From an uncultured Faecalibacterium sp. (GTDB taxonomy: Bacteria > Bacillota > Clostridia > Oscillospirales > Ruminococcaceae), in contig CALDLZ010000001.1 in the NCBI GenBank assembly GCA_937915335.1, positions 1 through 5,278 on the forward strand: a stretch of 5,278 nucleotides of DNA, in the 5' to 3' direction. Each line of letters starts with the position of its first letter. Within the stretch, counting starts at the first letter, position 1. The notes below the pieces were generated by a model, which did not search any database, was not told where the DNA came from, and saw only the letters and a list, made by a program, of their open reading frames with translations. Below are positions 1-5,278 of this stretch, piece after piece. Made by a program: the position numbers and the translations under genes.

Positions 1-2162
1 AGTACTACAAGTGGACCCAGTGGATCTTCCTGCAGATGTACAAGCACGGCCTGGCCTATAAGAAGGAAATGAACGTCAACTGGTGCACCGGCTGCAAGTG
101 CGTGCTGGCCAACGAGGAAGTTGTCAACGGCGTGTGCGAGCGCTGCGGCAGCGAGGTCGTGCACAAGGTCAAGAGCCAGTGGATGCTCAAGATCACCGCT
201 TATGCCGACAAGCTGATCGATGGTCTGGACGGCCTGGATTACATCGAGCGTGTTGCCACCCAGCAGAAGAACTGGATCGGCCGCAGCCATGGTGCGGAAG
301 TGAACTTCGGTACCACCGCAGGCGACACCCTGACCGTTTACACCACCCGCTGCGACACCCTGTTCGGTGCCACCTACATGGTCGTTTCTCCGGAACACGC
401 CATGGTCAAGCAGTGGATGGATAAGGGCATCATCAAGAATGTGGATGCCGTCAAGGCTTATCAGGCCGAGGCTGCCCGCAAGAGCGACTTCGAGCGCAGT
501 GAGCTGAACAAGGAAAAGACCGGCGTGAAGCTGGAAGGTGTCATGGGCATCAACCCGGTCAATGACAAGGAGATCCCCATCTTCATCTCTGACTATGTTC
601 TGTCCACCTACGGCACCGGTGCCATCATGGCCGTGCCTGCCCACGATACCCGTGACTGGGAGTTCGCCAAGAAGTTCGGCCTGCCCATCATCGAGGTCGT
701 CAAGGGCACCACTCCCTCCAATCTGGACGAGGCCGCCTTTACTGATGTTGCCACCGGCACGCTGGTCAATTCCGGCTTCCTGGATGGCCTGTCTGTGGCC
801 GATGCCAAGAAAAAGATGATCGAGTGGCTGGAAGCCAACGGCAAGGGACAGGATAAGGTAAACTACAAGCTGCGCGACTGGGTGTTCAGCCGCCAGCGTT
901 ACTGGGGCGAGCCCATCCCCATGGTCTACTGCGAGAAGTGCGGCTGGCAGCCCCTGCCCGAGAGCAGCCTGCCCTTGACCTTGCCCGACATCACCGACTT
1001 TGAGCCGGGCCCCGACGGCGAAAGCCCGTTGGCCCGCCATAAGGATTGGGTCAAGACCACCTGCCCCTGCTGTGGCGGCCCTGCGACCCGTGAGACCGAC
1101 ACCATGCCCCAGTGGGCCGGTTCCTCCTGGTATTTCCTGCGCTATATGGATCCACACTGCAAGGATGCCATTGCTTCCAAGGAGGCACTGGAATACTGGT
1201 CTCCCGTCGATTGGTACAACGGTGGCATGGAGCACACCACCCTGCATCTGCTGTACAGCCGGTTCTGGCACAAATTCCTGTATGATATCGGTGTGGTGCC
1301 CACTCCGGAACCCTACCAGAAGCGCACCGCTCATGGCATGATCCTGGGCTTGAATCCCCACAGCTTCGTCAACCTGCCCGCTGCCGAGCAGGAGAAGCTG
1401 CTGAAGGAGTACGGCAGCCAGAAGGCCGCCGAGAAGGCACTGGAAGAGAAGTACGGCGAGATGGCACGCCATCCCATCGTCAAGATGTCCAAGAGCCTGG
1501 GCAACGTCATCAACCCCGACGAGGTGGTGGATCAGTACGGTGCCGACACCATGCGTCTGTATGAGATGTTCATGGGCGACTTTGAGCAGGCCGCACCCTG
1601 GCAGACCTCTGCCATTGCAGGCTGCAGCCGCTTCCTCGACCGTGTGTGGGCTCTGTCCGACAAGCTGGTGGAGGGCGAGGGCTACCGTCCCGCCATCGAG
1701 ACCCTGATGCACCAGACCATCAAGAAGGTCGGCGCTGATATCGAGGGCCTGAAGATGAACACCGCCATCGCGCAGCTGATGACTCTGGTCAACGCCCTGT
1801 ACGACAACGGCGGTGCCACCAAGGCCGAGCTGGAGACTGTTGTCCAGCTGCTGAACCCGTTCGCTCCCCACATGACCGAGGAGCTGTGGGAGAAGCTGGG
1901 CCACAGCCACGACGAGCAGCTGGCTTACTACCCCTGGCCCCAGTATGAAGAGGCCAAGTGCGTGGAGAGCACCGTGGAAATCGCCGTGCAGGTGAACGGC
2001 AAGGTGAAGGCACGTCTGAAGGTTGCTGCTGACATCGATGCTGCTGCCGCCATCGCCGCCGCCAAGGCTGACCCCGCCGTTGCCGCCGCCCTGGAAGGCA
2101 AGCAGGTCGTCAAGGAGATCTACGTCAAGGGCCGTCTGGTCAACCTGGCAGTCAAGGGCTAA
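1..2162 (+). CDS. leuS: Leucyl-tRNA synthetase (LeuRS), 5'-truncated by the window edge
   Basis: Class Ia aminoacyl-tRNA synthetase that attaches leucine to tRNA-Leu in the cytoplasm. The frame is open from the left edge: the first full codon is at 3 and reads [16 protein letters not shown], typical LeuRS sequence upstream of the ATG at 36. The true start is therefore outside the window; 719 residues are present, and about 110, including the HIGH motif, are missing. In order: a zinc-ribbon-like knuckle (Cys codons 84, 93, 135, 144); the CP1 editing domain with TTRCDTLFG (342-368) and [15 protein letters not shown] (612-656), whose last Asp matches the E. coli editing residue D345; a second cysteine cluster (930, 939, 1062, 1071); [16 protein letters not shown] (1482-1496); the anticodon-binding helices; and the small C-terminal domain with [11 protein letters not shown]. 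Two details stand out: Cys where TRPDT usually has Pro, and a charged helical stretch (about 1383-1470) before KMSKS. All expected motifs in the visible part are intact. Identification is essentially certain. Confidence 0.98.
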   Translation, partial: YYKWTQWIFLQMYKHGLAYKKEMNVNWCTGCKCVLANEEVVNGVCERCGSEVVHKVKSQWMLKITAYADKLIDGLDGLDYIERVATQQKNWIGRSHGAEVNFGTTAGDTLTVYTTRCDTLFGATYMVVSPEHAMVKQWMDKGIIKNVDAVKAYQAEAARKSDFERSELNKEKTGVKLEGVMGINPVNDKEIPIFISDYVLSTYGTGAIMAVPAHDTRDWEFAKKFGLPIIEVVKGTTPSNLDEAAFTDVATGTLVNSGFLDGLSVADAKKKMIEWLEANGKGQDKVNYKLRDWVFSRQRYWGEPIPMVYCEKCGWQPLPESSLPLTLPDITDFEPGPDGESPLARHKDWVKTTCPCCGGPATRETDTMPQWAGSSWYFLRYMDPHCKDAIASKEALEYWSPVDWYNGGMEHTTLHLLYSRFWHKFLYDIGVVPTPEPYQKRTAHGMILGLNPHSFVNLPAAEQEKLLKEYGSQKAAEKALEEKYGEMARHPIVKMSKSLGNVINPDEVVDQYGADTMRLYEMFMGDFEQAAPWQTSAIAGCSRFLDRVWALSDKLVEGEGYRPAIETLMHQTIKKVGADIEGLKMNTAIAQLMTLVNALYDNGGATKAELETVVQLLNPFAPHMTEELWEKLGHSHDEQLAYYPWPQYEEAKCVESTVEIAVQVNGKVKARLKVAADIDAAAAIAAAKADPAVAAALEGKQVVKEIYVKGRLVNLAVKG

Positions 2163-2185
2163 TCTCTCAGACTGACTTTGTTTGT

Positions 2186-2222
2186 CGGTTCCCCCGGCAG
2201 GGGGAGCTGTGCAAGCACTTTT
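2186..2222 (+). terminator. Probable leuS terminator
   Basis: A GC-rich hairpin begins 24 bases after the leuS stop. CGGTTCCCCC (2186-2195) pairs with GGGGGAGCTG (2200-2209) around a GGCA loop, ten pairs of which two are G-U. There is no immediate T-run. A small GTG-CAAG-CAC stem (2209-2218) and TTTT (2219-2222) follow. The hairpin is strong but the U-tract is short and displaced, so termination may be incomplete or assisted. Confidence 0.5.
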
Positions 2223-2239
2223 GAGAAAGAGCTTTTCTG

Positions 2240-2288
2240 AAAAAACTTTCAAAAAAAGGTTGACGAACGCATGAAAATGCGCTATACT
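2240..2288 (+). promoter_or_regulatory. Sigma-A-type promoter of rpsU with A-tract UP-like element
   Basis: The -35 TTGACG (2260-2265) and -10 TATACT (2283-2288) are separated by exactly 17 bases, each one mismatch from consensus. Runs of A6 (2240-2245) and A7 (2251-2257) lie just upstream, about one helical turn apart, as in UP elements of strongly expressed ribosomal promoters. Transcription should start near 2295, giving a leader of about 57 nt. This would make rpsU independent of leuS. Confidence 0.87.
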
Positions 2289-2294
2289 GTCTAC

Positions 2295-2351
2295 TGTTAG
2301 TTACCATGTAACAACGAAATTCCTGCCTCACGGTCCAAGGGAGGGAATAAG
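2295..2351 (+). promoter_or_regulatory. rpsU leader: 5' hairpin and hairpin covering the Shine-Dalgarno
   Basis: Two stems can form in the short leader. The first is GTTAC-CAT-GTAAC (2300-2312), with an alternative nested pairing TGTTA (2295-2299) to TAACA (2309-2313), right at the predicted RNA 5' end. The second pairs ATTCCTGCCT (2319-2328) with GGGAGGGAAT (2339-2348): nine pairs including two G-U, one G-A mismatch and a 10-nt loop. This arm contains the ribosome binding site GGGAGGG (2339-2345, 6 nt before the ATG), so the stem would hide it. The pairing is read directly from sequence; a regulatory role, such as S21 feedback, is inference. Confidence 0.45.
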
Positions 2352-2528
2352 ATGTCGGAAATTCGTGTTAAAGAGGGCGAGTCGCTGGAAAGCGCACTGC
2401 GTCGCTTCAAGCGCAGCACCGCTCGCAGCGGTGTGCTCGCAGAGGTTCGTAAGCGCGAGGCTTACGAGAAGCCGTCTGTCAAGCGCAAGAAGAAGTCCGA
2501 AGCAGCCCGCAAGCGCAAGTTCAAGTAA
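2352..2528 (+). CDS. rpsU: 30S ribosomal protein S21 (bS21)
   Basis: Small basic protein of the 30S subunit that sits near the 3' end of 16S rRNA and assists translation initiation. The 58-residue product begins [21 protein letters not shown] and ends in a Lys/Arg-rich tail, [15 protein letters not shown]. The [12 protein letters not shown] segment and the length match bacterial S21 closely. The ATG at 2352 is fixed by the Shine-Dalgarno GGGAGGG (2339-2345) six bases upstream. The gene has its own strong promoter and its own terminator, so it is probably monocistronic, which suits the high output expected of a ribosomal protein. Its leader can fold over the ribosome binding site. Nothing is missing from the protein. 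Confidence 0.97.
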   Translation: MSEIRVKEGESLESALRRFKRSTARSGVLAEVRKREAYEKPSVKRKKKSEAARKRKFK

Positions 2529-2536
2529 TTAACTGC

Positions 2537-2582
2537 TTGAAATCGCATTGTTTGCTTTAGATTTCAAACGCGTTGCTAACGC
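2537..2582 (+). other. Two stem-loops in the rpsU 3' region
   Basis: Before the terminator, the rpsU transcript contains a perfect 8-bp inverted repeat, TTGAAATC (2537-2544) with GATTTCAA (2560-2567), loop 15 nt. A perfect 5-bp one follows, GCGTT (2570-2574) with AACGC (2578-2582), loop GCT. No T-run follows either. They may protect the 3' end, or the first may be a protein-binding site. Such short repeats also occur by chance, so the structure is certain only as sequence. Confidence 0.35.
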
Positions 2583-2587
2583 CGATG

Positions 2588-2625
2588 TAGGAGAGCCTGA
2601 GTTTCAGGCTCTCCTATTTTCATTT
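2588..2625 (+). terminator. Strong rho-independent terminator of rpsU
   Basis: A perfect 13-bp stem: TAGGAGAGCCTGA (2588-2600) pairs with TCAGGCTCTCCTA (2604-2616) around a GTT loop, followed at once by TTTTCATTT (2617-2625). It ends only 15 bases before the yqeG ATG, so yqeG transcription must come from leakage through this hairpin or from a promoter I cannot recognise. Confidence 0.93.
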
Positions 2626-2640
2626 CAGGGAGAAAAAATT

Positions 2641-3144
2641 ATGCTGATTACCCCCGAATATGTATTCAAAGATGTGACCCACATTACGCCGGAGTGGCTG
2701 GCTCAGAAAGGCATCCGGGCATTGGTGCTGGATATCGACAACACCCTGACGGCTGACCGCAGCCAGGAGCTGCCGGAGGAGGTGGCCCGATGGCTGGATA
2801 CCATGCGCAGAGCGGACGTGAAGCTGACCATTGTTTCCAACGGGGCCGAAAAGCGGGTGCGTCCCTTTGCTGAAAAGCTGGGGCTGGCCTATCTCTACCG
2901 CAGCGCCAAGCCCCTGCCCTTTGCATTGGGGCTGGCCCGCCGCCGGATGGGTGTGAAGCGCCGGGAAATGGCCATGGTGGGCGACCAGCTCTACGCTGAC
3001 CGGATGGCGGCGGCACTTTATGGCATCCCCGGGCTGATGGTCATTCCCCGGGGGCCTGACTTGGGCGCACAGGTCATCCTGAAACGCAAGTGGGAGAAAA
3101 AGCACTGGCAGGAATACTATGACCGGGGAGGGACGACTCTGTGA
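2641..3144 (+). CDS. yqeG: YqeG-family HAD-IIIA phosphatase
   Basis: Soluble haloacid-dehalogenase-type phosphatase of 167 residues, close to the usual ~170 for YqeG. Motifs in order: LVLDIDNTLT with nucleophile D31 and acid/base D33; IVSNG with S66; K90 in SAKPLPFAL; and MVGDQLYAD with D115 and D120 for Mg2+. The compact cap-less layout and the GDQL motif IV are YqeG hallmarks. Yeast Gep4, a phosphatidylglycerophosphate phosphatase of mitochondria, belongs to the same family, so a role in phosphatidylglycerol synthesis is possible, but the substrate cannot be read from sequence. The ATG at 2641 has AGGGAG (2627-2632) eight bases upstream. An in-frame TTG at 2548 would place the terminator hairpin inside the coding region and is rejected. 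The stop overlaps the next start (GTGA), indicating translational coupling. Confidence 0.92.
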   Translation: MLITPEYVFKDVTHITPEWLAQKGIRALVLDIDNTLTADRSQELPEEVARWLDTMRRADVKLTIVSNGAEKRVRPFAEKLGLAYLYRSAKPLPFALGLARRRMGVKRREMAMVGDQLYADRMAAALYGIPGLMVIPRGPDLGAQVILKRKWEKKHWQEYYDRGGTTL

Positions 3145-4010
3145 GCGAGATTGCACGAAACAGCTGGAGGATCCGGTTCGGCACCGCGGGCACCAGCGAC
3201 AGTTTTGCCGCCATGGGGTACAAGAACAGTCTGGATATCCCGGATTACACCGAGAAAATGGGGCTGGATGCCTTCGAGTACCAGTGCGGCCATGGTGTGC
3301 GGCTGGGACTGGACAAGGCCCGGCAGATGGCCGCTGATGCCGCCGCCCGGGATATCCTGTTCAGTGTCCATGCACCCTACTATATCAGCGCGTCCAGTCT
3401 GGACGAGGAAAAGCGGCTGAACAGTGTAAACTATCTTTTACAGAGTGCCGCGCTCTGCAAGGCGCTGGGCGGCAGGCGGGTCATCTTCCATTCCGGCAGC
3501 TGTGGCAAACAGAGCCGGGAAGCGGCCCTCGAAAAAGCGTTGGACACCCTGAAACGGGCGCAGGATGCACTGGATGAAGCGGGCTTTTCTGAAATCACGC
3601 TTTGCCCCGAGACCATGGGGAAGATCGGCCAGCTGGGCACGCTGGATGAGGTGCTGGCACTCTGTCAGGTGGATAAGCGGATCACACCCTGCATCGATTT
3701 CGGCCATCTGAACGCCCGGACGCTGGGCGGCATCCAGTCCAAGGCGGATTACGCCGCGATCCTTGACCGCATCGGGGAGGCGCTGGGGGACGAGCGGGCC
3801 AGGCGGTTCCATGTCCATTTCTCCCGTATCGAGTATTCCAAGGGCGGCGAAAAGCGCCACTGGACCTTCGCCGAGACCCAGTTCGGCCCCGAACCCCAGC
3901 CCTTGATGGAGCTTCTGGCCGAGCGGAAGCTGGAGCCGGTCATCATCTGTGAGAGTGCGGGAACGCAGGCAGAGGACGCGCGGATCATGCAGAAAATGTA
4001 TTGGGGATGA
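3141..4010 (+). CDS. Endonuclease IV-like TIM-barrel protein (AP endonuclease family 2 fold)
   Basis: A 289-residue protein of the xylose-isomerase-like TIM-barrel superfamily, closest in pattern and length to endonuclease IV (E. coli Nfo, 285 aa), which cuts DNA at abasic sites using three metals. Likely metal ligands: H77 in SVHAPY, H117 in IFHSG, E157 in CPET, D186 and H189 in CIDFGH, H226 in FHVHFS, H240 in KRHW, and E271 in ICES. These match eight of the nine Nfo ligands. The exception is Nfo D229 of its DRH motif: here the motif reads KRH, giving K238, with E237 next to it. The DNA-repair function is therefore uncertain; a sugar isomerase-like or other phosphoryl-transfer role is also possible. 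The GTG start at 3141 overlaps the yqeG stop by four bases and has GGGGAGGG (3125-3132) eight bases upstream. The two genes probably form one operon. Confidence 0.85.
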   Translation: MSEIARNSWRIRFGTAGTSDSFAAMGYKNSLDIPDYTEKMGLDAFEYQCGHGVRLGLDKARQMAADAAARDILFSVHAPYYISASSLDEEKRLNSVNYLLQSAALCKALGGRRVIFHSGSCGKQSREAALEKALDTLKRAQDALDEAGFSEITLCPETMGKIGQLGTLDEVLALCQVDKRITPCIDFGHLNARTLGGIQSKADYAAILDRIGEALGDERARRFHVHFSRIEYSKGGEKRHWTFAETQFGPEPQPLMELLAERKLEPVIICESAGTQAEDARIMQKMYWG

Positions 4011-4034
4011 ACTTTTTTCTGTTTTTATCGTCTT

Positions 4035-4077
4035 TTTTGCTCAAACCCCTTGCCAAACCATGCGGGATTGAGTAAAA
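4035..4077. repeat. Imperfect inverted repeat enclosing the efp -35 box
   Basis: The left arm TTTTGCTCAAACCC (4035-4048) and the right arm GGGATTGAGTAAAA (4064-4077) match as inverted repeats at 12 of 14 positions; the exceptions are one G-T and one A-A. The 15-base centre contains the -35 box, and the right arm runs into the -10 box. In RNA it would be preceded by T and followed by A, the opposite of a terminator. A repressor or activator binding site is more likely than a hairpin, but this is inference. Confidence 0.4.
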
Positions 4078-4078
4078 T
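4050..4078 (+). promoter_or_regulatory. Sigma-A-type promoter of efp
   Basis: The -35 TTGCCA (4050-4055) and -10 TAAAAT (4073-4078) are 17 bases apart, each one mismatch from consensus. Three T-runs (4013-4018, 4022-4026, 4033-4038) spaced about one helical turn apart lie upstream and may act as an UP element or bend. Transcription should start near 4085, giving a leader of about 47 nt that opens with a small ATGC-GTTAA-GCAT stem (4089-4101). Confidence 0.82.
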
Positions 4079-4131
4079 AAATAGAGATATGCGTTAAGCA
4101 TCAATGAGATTTTACTAATGGAGGAATTCCT

Positions 4132-4689
4132 ATGATTTCTGCAGGCGAGTTTCGCAACGGCGTGACCTTTGAGCAGGACGGCCAGGTTCTTCAGGTCGTT
4201 GAGTTCCAGCACGTGAAACCCGGCAAGGGCGCTGCCTTTGTCCGTACCAAGACCAAGAACGTCATCACCGGCTCTGTGGTTGAGACCAGCTACAACCCGA
4301 CCGCAAAGTTCCCTCAGGCTTTCATCGAGCGCAAGGACGTGACTTACAGCTATGAGGATGGCGATCTGTACCACTTCATGGACAACGAGACCTACGATGA
4401 TATCCCCGTCAACGCTTCCGATGTGCCCGACAACTTCAAGTTCTGCAAAGAGAACGAGCCCTGCAAGCTGCTGAGCTACAAGGGTAAGGTCTTCAGCGTC
4501 GAGATCCCCAACTTCATCGAGCTGGAAGTCACCCAGACTGAGCCGGGTGTCAAGGGCAACACTGCCACCAACACCCTGAAGCCCGCTACTGTCGAGACCG
4601 GTGCCGAGATCCGCGTTCCCCTGTTCATCAACGAGGGCGACCACATCCGCATCGATACCCGCACCGGCGAGTATATGGAGCGCGTCTAA
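4132..4689 (+). CDS. efp: Elongation factor P
   Basis: EF-P binds between the P and E sites of the ribosome and helps form peptide bonds when consecutive prolines stall translation. The complete 185-residue protein is the standard length. It has the N-terminal KOW-like barrel, a central OB domain and a C-terminal OB domain. The modification loop is PGKG with K32, the position modified in Bacillus subtilis (5-aminopentanol) and equivalent to K34 in E. coli (beta-lysine); no modifying enzyme is encoded in this window. The family signature is present from K150 to G169 (KPATVETG, then RVP and EG). The ATG has GGAGG (4120-4124) seven bases upstream. It has its own promoter and a strong terminator, so it can be expressed alone, although read-through may feed the next gene. 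Confidence 0.98.
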   Translation: MISAGEFRNGVTFEQDGQVLQVVEFQHVKPGKGAAFVRTKTKNVITGSVVETSYNPTAKFPQAFIERKDVTYSYEDGDLYHFMDNETYDDIPVNASDVPDNFKFCKENEPCKLLSYKGKVFSVEIPNFIELEVTQTEPGVKGNTATNTLKPATVETGAEIRVPLFINEGDHIRIDTRTGEYMERV

Positions 4690-4702
4690 TTTTACCGATA
4701 AG

Positions 4703-4736
4703 ACCGGGCAGCGGGCAACCGTGTGCCCGGTTTTTT
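4703..4736 (+). terminator. Strong rho-independent terminator of efp
   Basis: ACCGGGCA (4703-4710) pairs perfectly with TGCCCGGT (4724-4731). The stem continues, past a single bulged G4723, as GCGG (4711-4714) with CCGT (4719-4722), and is closed by a GCAA tetraloop. A T6 run (4731-4736) follows, its first T also closing the stem. The gene at 4772 has no recognisable promoter after this hairpin, so partial read-through is likely to supply it. Confidence 0.94.
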
Positions 4737-4771
4737 GCTCAATGGTTCACATTTTAGGGAGGCATTCGGAT

Positions 4772-5278
4772 ATGGAAGAAAAGGCTGCATACCTGAAAGG
4801 CTTGATCGAGGGCCTTGGCATCGACGAGACCACCAAAGAGGGCAAGGTCATCAAGGCCATGAGCGCGCTGCTGGGCGAGCTGGCAGAGGCTGTGGACGGT
4901 ATCGATGAAGATGTGACCCGTGCCTACGACCAGATCAACGACCTGAGCGAAGAACTGGAGGATCTGGAAGCCGACCTCTATGAGGACGATGACGACGAGG
5001 AAGCGCCCGAAGAAGAGGAAGAGGACACCGACGCGGAGGACGACAATGACGATGATATCGCCAGCGAGCCCTTCTATGAGGTGGCCTGCCCCAACTGCGG
5101 CGAGACTGTTTACGTCAGCGAGGACGACCTGGATGCCGGCGAGGCCAACTGTGCCCACTGCGGCGTGACCTTTGAGGTCGCGCTGGAGGGCGATGACGAG
5201 GAGCAGGAGGATGGCCCCGTGCAGTACGAGGTGACCTGTCCCGCCTGCGGCCAGACCTCTGTCTTTGAAGAGGATGAT
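4772..5278 (+). CDS. CD1247-type protein: helical N-terminal domain, acidic linker, tandem zinc ribbons (3'-truncated)
   Basis: The first 169 residues are visible and the frame is still open at the right edge. Residues 1-70 (MEEKAAYLKGLIEGLGIDET, then TKEGKVI and a heptad-like helix ending EELEDLEADLYED) match the N-terminal domain named after Clostridioides difficile CD1247. Residues 71-97 are almost entirely Asp/Glu. A four-cysteine zinc ribbon follows: C106-x2-C109 and C127-x2-C130. After a second acidic spacer (about 139-148), C156-x2-C159 opens another ribbon whose second half is off the window. There is no signal peptide or membrane segment, so it should be cytosolic. The ATG has AGGGAGG (4756-4762) nine bases upstream. 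From memory, such genes often follow efp in Clostridia, which suggests a link to translation or RNA polymerase, but no function is established to my knowledge. The family call rests on pattern recall. Confidence 0.85.
   Translation, partial: MEEKAAYLKGLIEGLGIDETTKEGKVIKAMSALLGELAEAVDGIDEDVTRAYDQINDLSEELEDLEADLYEDDDDEEAPEEEEEDTDAEDDNDDDIASEPFYEVACPNCGETVYVSEDDLDAGEANCAHCGVTFEVALEGDDEEQEDGPVQYEVTCPACGQTSVFEEDD

Noticed and set aside
2548..2640. Upstream TTG start extending the YqeG protein by 31 residues
   Set aside because: The extension would translate through the rpsU terminator hairpin and does not resemble the family; the ATG at 2641 has a well-spaced Shine-Dalgarno and matches the usual YqeG N-terminus.
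2620..3156. Minus-strand open frame of 178 codons opposite yqeG
   Set aside because: It overlaps a gene with all HAD motifs, has no recognisable domain, and its start would lie within the next gene.
3990..4026. Possible terminator after the TIM-barrel gene: CAGAAAA (3990-3996) pairing with TTTTCTG (4015-4021), then T5
   Set aside because: The 7-bp stem is almost all A-T with an 18-nt loop; too weak to call, so the end of the yqeG operon remains unassigned.
4122..4131. Perfect palindrome AGGAATTCCT overlapping the efp ribosome binding site
   Set aside because: As RNA it can form only three pairs with a 4-nt loop, and the SD is otherwise accessible; most likely a by-product of AGGA followed by TCCT.
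3985..4644. Long open frame on the minus strand opposite efp (219 codons)
   Set aside because: It is antisense to an unmistakable EF-P gene and has no family resemblance; long antisense frames arise from GC-rich codon bias.
4737..4771. Search for a promoter for the CD1247-type gene
   Set aside because: No -35/-10 pair with acceptable spacing exists between the efp terminator and the ATG at 4772.
4979..5063. GA-rich, repeat-like stretch
   Set aside because: It is explained by Asp/Glu codons of the acidic linker (GAC, GAT, GAG, GAA) and has no regular repeat unit.

Overview
The window looks like a stretch of ordinary chromosome from a moderately GC-rich member of the Clostridia. A gut Oscillospiraceae (Ruminococcaceae) genome related to Faecalibacterium, Gemmiger or Subdoligranulum is the best guess. 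The reasons are GC-rich third codon positions next to AT-rich promoters, strong GGGAGG-type ribosome binding sites, Clostridia-like LeuRS, EF-P and S21 sequences, and a CD1247-type zinc-ribbon gene directly after efp. Genus is inference. All six genes are on the + strand. I see no mobile element, CRISPR array, tRNA or rRNA.

Layout. (1) Bases 1-2162 hold the 3' part of leuS (leucyl-tRNA synthetase), whose first ~110 codons lie upstream. (2) Bases 2163-2351 hold a GC-rich hairpin that probably ends leuS, a near-consensus sigma-A promoter with A-tracts, and a ~57-nt leader with two hairpins, one covering the Shine-Dalgarno. (3) rpsU (ribosomal protein S21, 58 aa, 2352-2528) follows, with a structured 3' region and a very strong terminator. 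(4) A two-gene unit comes next: a YqeG-family HAD phosphatase (2641-3144) and an endonuclease-IV-like TIM-barrel protein (3141-4010). They overlap by 4 bases (GTGA) and are probably translationally coupled. (5) A second good promoter, lying inside an inverted repeat, drives efp (elongation factor P, 4132-4689), which ends at a strong terminator. (6) The 5' part of a CD1247-type gene runs off the window from 4772. It encodes a helical N-terminal domain, an acidic linker, a four-cysteine zinc ribbon and the start of a second one.

The common theme is translation: tRNA charging (leuS), the small ribosomal subunit (rpsU) and rescue of polyproline stalls (efp). Two less well understood enzymes and a putative zinc-binding acidic protein sit between or after these. 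No gene is broken, and the window contains no obviously new multi-gene system. The points most worth a second look are the S21 leader hairpin that covers its own ribosome binding site, the inverted repeat around the efp promoter, the altered metal site of the TIM-barrel protein, and the duplicated zinc ribbon in the last gene.
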